DNA of 35,283 nucleotides, from contig CAISYZ010000245.1 in NCBI GenBank assembly GCA_903889895.1, forward strand, positions 1 through 35,283, read 5' to 3'. This document shows, piece by piece, positions 33,617 through 35,283 of this stretch. Below the pieces are notes generated by a model. The model worked only from the letters and a program-made list of their open reading frames with translations. It was not told the origin of the DNA and searched no databases. Source of the stretch: an uncultured Verrucomicrobia subdivision 3 bacterium (lineage in GTDB: Bacteria > Verrucomicrobiota > Verrucomicrobiia > Limisphaerales > UBA11358). The first letter of the stretch is position 1, and each line of letters starts with the position of its first letter. Position numbers and translations under genes: made by a program.

Positions 33617-35152
33617 TTAGAAATTCAGTTGTTGCACGAGTTTCACCACCGTGGCGTCCACCGCGCCCAAAATAAATTGCGGCCAGATGCCCAGCACGAA
33701 CATCAGCGCGATGCTCGGCAGGACGAGAAAACGTTCCGCTGTCGTGAGGTCGGGCATTTTCGCCCAGCGTTCGTTCAGCGGACCGCAAAACACGCGCTGG
33801 ATCAGCGTCAGCAGGAAAATCGCGGTGACGAGCAGGCCGATGGTCGAAACCGCCGCCGCCCACGGCGCGAGCGGGAACACGCCCTTGAAAATCAGAAATT
33901 CGCCGACGAAGCCGTTCAGTCCCGGCAAACCGAGCGAAGAGAAGATCGAAATGCCCATCAGGCCGGTGAACACGGGAATGATTTTGCGGAGGCCGCCGAA
34001 ATCATCGAGTCCGCGCAAGCCGCCGGAGCGTTTTTCGAGGAGCGCGACAAACAGGAACAGCGCGGACGCCGTGAGGCCGTGATTGAACATTTGCAGCAGC
34101 ACGCCGTCGAGCGCGGCGGCCTTTTGCAGATCGGAATTATTCACGCCGGTCGCCACGGCCGTCGCCGCGAACAGCGCAAGCAGGCAGTAGCCGAGATGGT
34201 TGATGGACGAATACGCGATCATGCGCTTGATGTCTTTTTGCGCGAAAGCGGCACAGGCCGAGAGCACAATGGTCGCCACCGCGAGCCAGAGCAACGGAAT
34301 CAGCACGGCGCGGATTTGTTCGGGGAAAATCGGCAGCAGAATTCGCAGGAAACCATACACACCCATCTTGGACATGACGCCGGTCAGCAGCATCGTCACC
34401 GGGCTGGGTGCTTCGGAATACGCCGCCGGCAGCCAGGTGTGGAACGGAATCACCGGCACCTTCACCGCGAAACCGAGAAACGCGCCGAAGAAAATAATCA
34501 GGCCGATATTTTTCCAGCCGAACGCGGCTTGCAACTTGGTGACGAGAACACCGCTCTTCGCCATGCCGGCGAGTTCGATGAAATCAAAGCTGCCGGTCGC
34601 CAACCGAATGGCGAGAAAACTCAACAGCAACGCCACGCTGCCGACCATTGTGTAGATGAAAAATTGCGTCGCCGCCGGGCCGCGTTTCGGGCCGCCCCAA
34701 AGTTTGATCAGGAAAAACGCGGGAATCAGGCCGAGTTCCCAAAACAGGAACCAATGGAAAAAATTCAGCGCGGTGAACGTGCCAAACAAGCCGGCTTGCA
34801 GCCACAGAATGAGCGCGTGATAAACGTGCGCCCGATCGTCCATGCGCCACGAGGCAAGAATCGCCAGCGGCGTGACGATGGCCGTGAGCAACACCATGAG
34901 CAGGCCGAGTCCGTCCACGCCGAGGAAATATTGGATGCCGAGCGACGGCACCCAGTCGAATTTTTCGACGAATTGCAGTCCGCCGGATTTGGGGTCGAAA
35001 TGCAGCCACATGCACAGCGCGCCGCCGAGGCCGACCAGGCTGGCGGCCAGCGCTAGGCCGCGCACGAGATTTTTCCGTTCCGCGCCCAGGCCGGCGATGA
35101 CAATGCCGCCGAGAAACGGAACGAGCGTTAAAATGGTCAGCCAGTGATTCAT
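33617..35152 (-). CDS. nuoM: NADH-quinone oxidoreductase subunit M (first copy)
   Basis: A 511-residue membrane subunit of complex I with family marks WFLFWELGLIPAFFLIKLWG (helix-5 glutamate), VPVIPFHTWLPAAYSEAPSP, GVMSKMGVYGFLRILLPIFP with the conserved lysine, KRMIAYSSINHLGYCLLAL, and SLGLPGLNGFVGEFLIFKG. The ATG at 35152 overlaps the nuoL stop by 4 bp (ATGA). A TTG at 35167 would add five residues and is less likely. Compared with the second copy it has a longer loop around residues 185-205. Its place between nuoL and the other nuoM suggests both belong to one complex, or to two complex variants. Confidence 0.94.
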   Translation of the reverse strand: MNHWLTILTLVPFLGGIVIAGLGAERKNLVRGLALAASLVGLGGALCMWLHFDPKSGGLQFVEKFDWVPSLGIQYFLGVDGLGLLMVLLTAIVTPLAILASWRMDDRAHVYHALILWLQAGLFGTFTALNFFHWFLFWELGLIPAFFLIKLWGGPKRGPAATQFFIYTMVGSVALLLSFLAIRLATGSFDFIELAGMAKSGVLVTKLQAAFGWKNIGLIIFFGAFLGFAVKVPVIPFHTWLPAAYSEAPSPVTMLLTGVMSKMGVYGFLRILLPIFPEQIRAVLIPLLWLAVATIVLSACAAFAQKDIKRMIAYSSINHLGYCLLALFAATAVATGVNNSDLQKAAALDGVLLQMFNHGLTASALFLFVALLEKRSGGLRGLDDFGGLRKIIPVFTGLMGISIFSSLGLPGLNGFVGEFLIFKGVFPLAPWAAAVSTIGLLVTAIFLLTLIQRVFCGPLNERWAKMPDLTTAERFLVLPSIALMFVLGIWPQFILGAVDATVVKLVQQLNF

Positions 35153-35283
35153 GCTTTGCGCCCCCAAATCAGGAAAACGATCAGCGCCACCAGCGCGACG
35201 CCGATGACGCGGAGATAAGTTTGCACGCGGCCGGTGTGCAATTTGGAAAGTCCGCCGCCACCTTCGCGCAGCGCTTCGCAGCC
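35149..35283 (-). CDS. nuoL: NADH-quinone oxidoreductase subunit L, C-terminal end (partial)
   Basis: The last 44 codons of a gene that continues past the right edge encode LREGGGGLSKLHTGRVQTYL and a final hydrophobic helix VIGVALVALIVFLIWGRKA. The Ser-X-X-(Gln/His)-Thr-Gly-X-(Val/Leu)-Gln-X-Tyr pattern before a terminal helix is the usual end of NuoL. The TGA overlaps the ATG of the next gene. The identification rests on this tail and on gene order. Confidence 0.8.
   Translation of the reverse strand, partial: GCEALREGGGGLSKLHTGRVQTYLRVIGVALVALIVFLIWGRKA

Noticed and set aside
33599-35056. A 485-codon open frame on the plus strand, rich in Arg, Glu, Gln and His
   Set aside because: It is exactly antisense to nuoM, whose motifs are unambiguous. 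Such long open shadows are common opposite GC-rich membrane-protein genes.

Overview
The window reads like chromosome of a Verrucomicrobiota bacterium, probably near Pedosphaera/Limisphaerales. This is inferred from a GC-rich coding core, weak or absent Shine-Dalgarno sequences, a run of nuo genes with two adjacent nuoM paralogues, small proteins I associate with that phylum, and many short dispersed repeats between genes. No rRNA or tRNA gene and no CRISPR array was seen.

Left end (1-4400): a large secreted multi-domain protein on the minus strand (two CARDB-like repeats, two IPT/TIG-like domains, a DUF1906/Rv2525c-like glycoside-hydrolase-fold domain and Ig-like repeats). Its C-terminus looks cut off beside two 20-bp direct repeats. 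Then come a LuxR-type regulator and two small plus-strand genes.

Defence operon (4354-13867, minus strand): six genes with overlaps of 4-11 bp or gaps of 5-7 bp, in transcription order: DNA cytosine-5 methyltransferase with a 150-residue C-terminal extension, MORC/MutL-like GHKL ATPase, Z1-domain superfamily-2 ATPase, PD-(D/E)XK nuclease-like protein, AIPR-family protein, and Vsr mismatch endonuclease. Together they look like one restriction-modification-like anti-phage machine. This is the most interesting part of the window. Its upstream border carries the C-terminal stub of a comM/yifB gene and a perfect 17-bp inverted repeat, both suggesting insertion or deletion at this locus.

Centre (14373-25720): hldA/rfaE1-like heptose kinase, panB overlapping an SLBB-like lipoprotein, a small conserved gene, an esterase, a hybrid histidine kinase with a REC-HPt-REC partner, the 2-oxoacid (pyruvate/acetoin) dehydrogenase genes E1alpha-E1beta-E2 with no E3, a DoxX protein and a nitroreductase.

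Right end (25808-35283): a GNAT protein with a C-terminal membrane helix, lipA, a glutaredoxin, a ferredoxin-NADP reductase with a clear sigma70-like promoter, a gene-free 1.1-kb stretch, an AT-rich orphan gene, gcvH, and nuoN, nuoM, nuoM and the end of nuoL. Lipoyl biology links several genes: E2 and GcvH are lipoylated proteins and LipA makes the cofactor.

The gene-free 28634-29721 stretch holds a 21-bp tandem array whose units are near-palindromic, so both strands encode the same kind of heptad, followed by a cluster of four small hairpins. Everything here is read by eye. Family names come from motifs and no database search was run.
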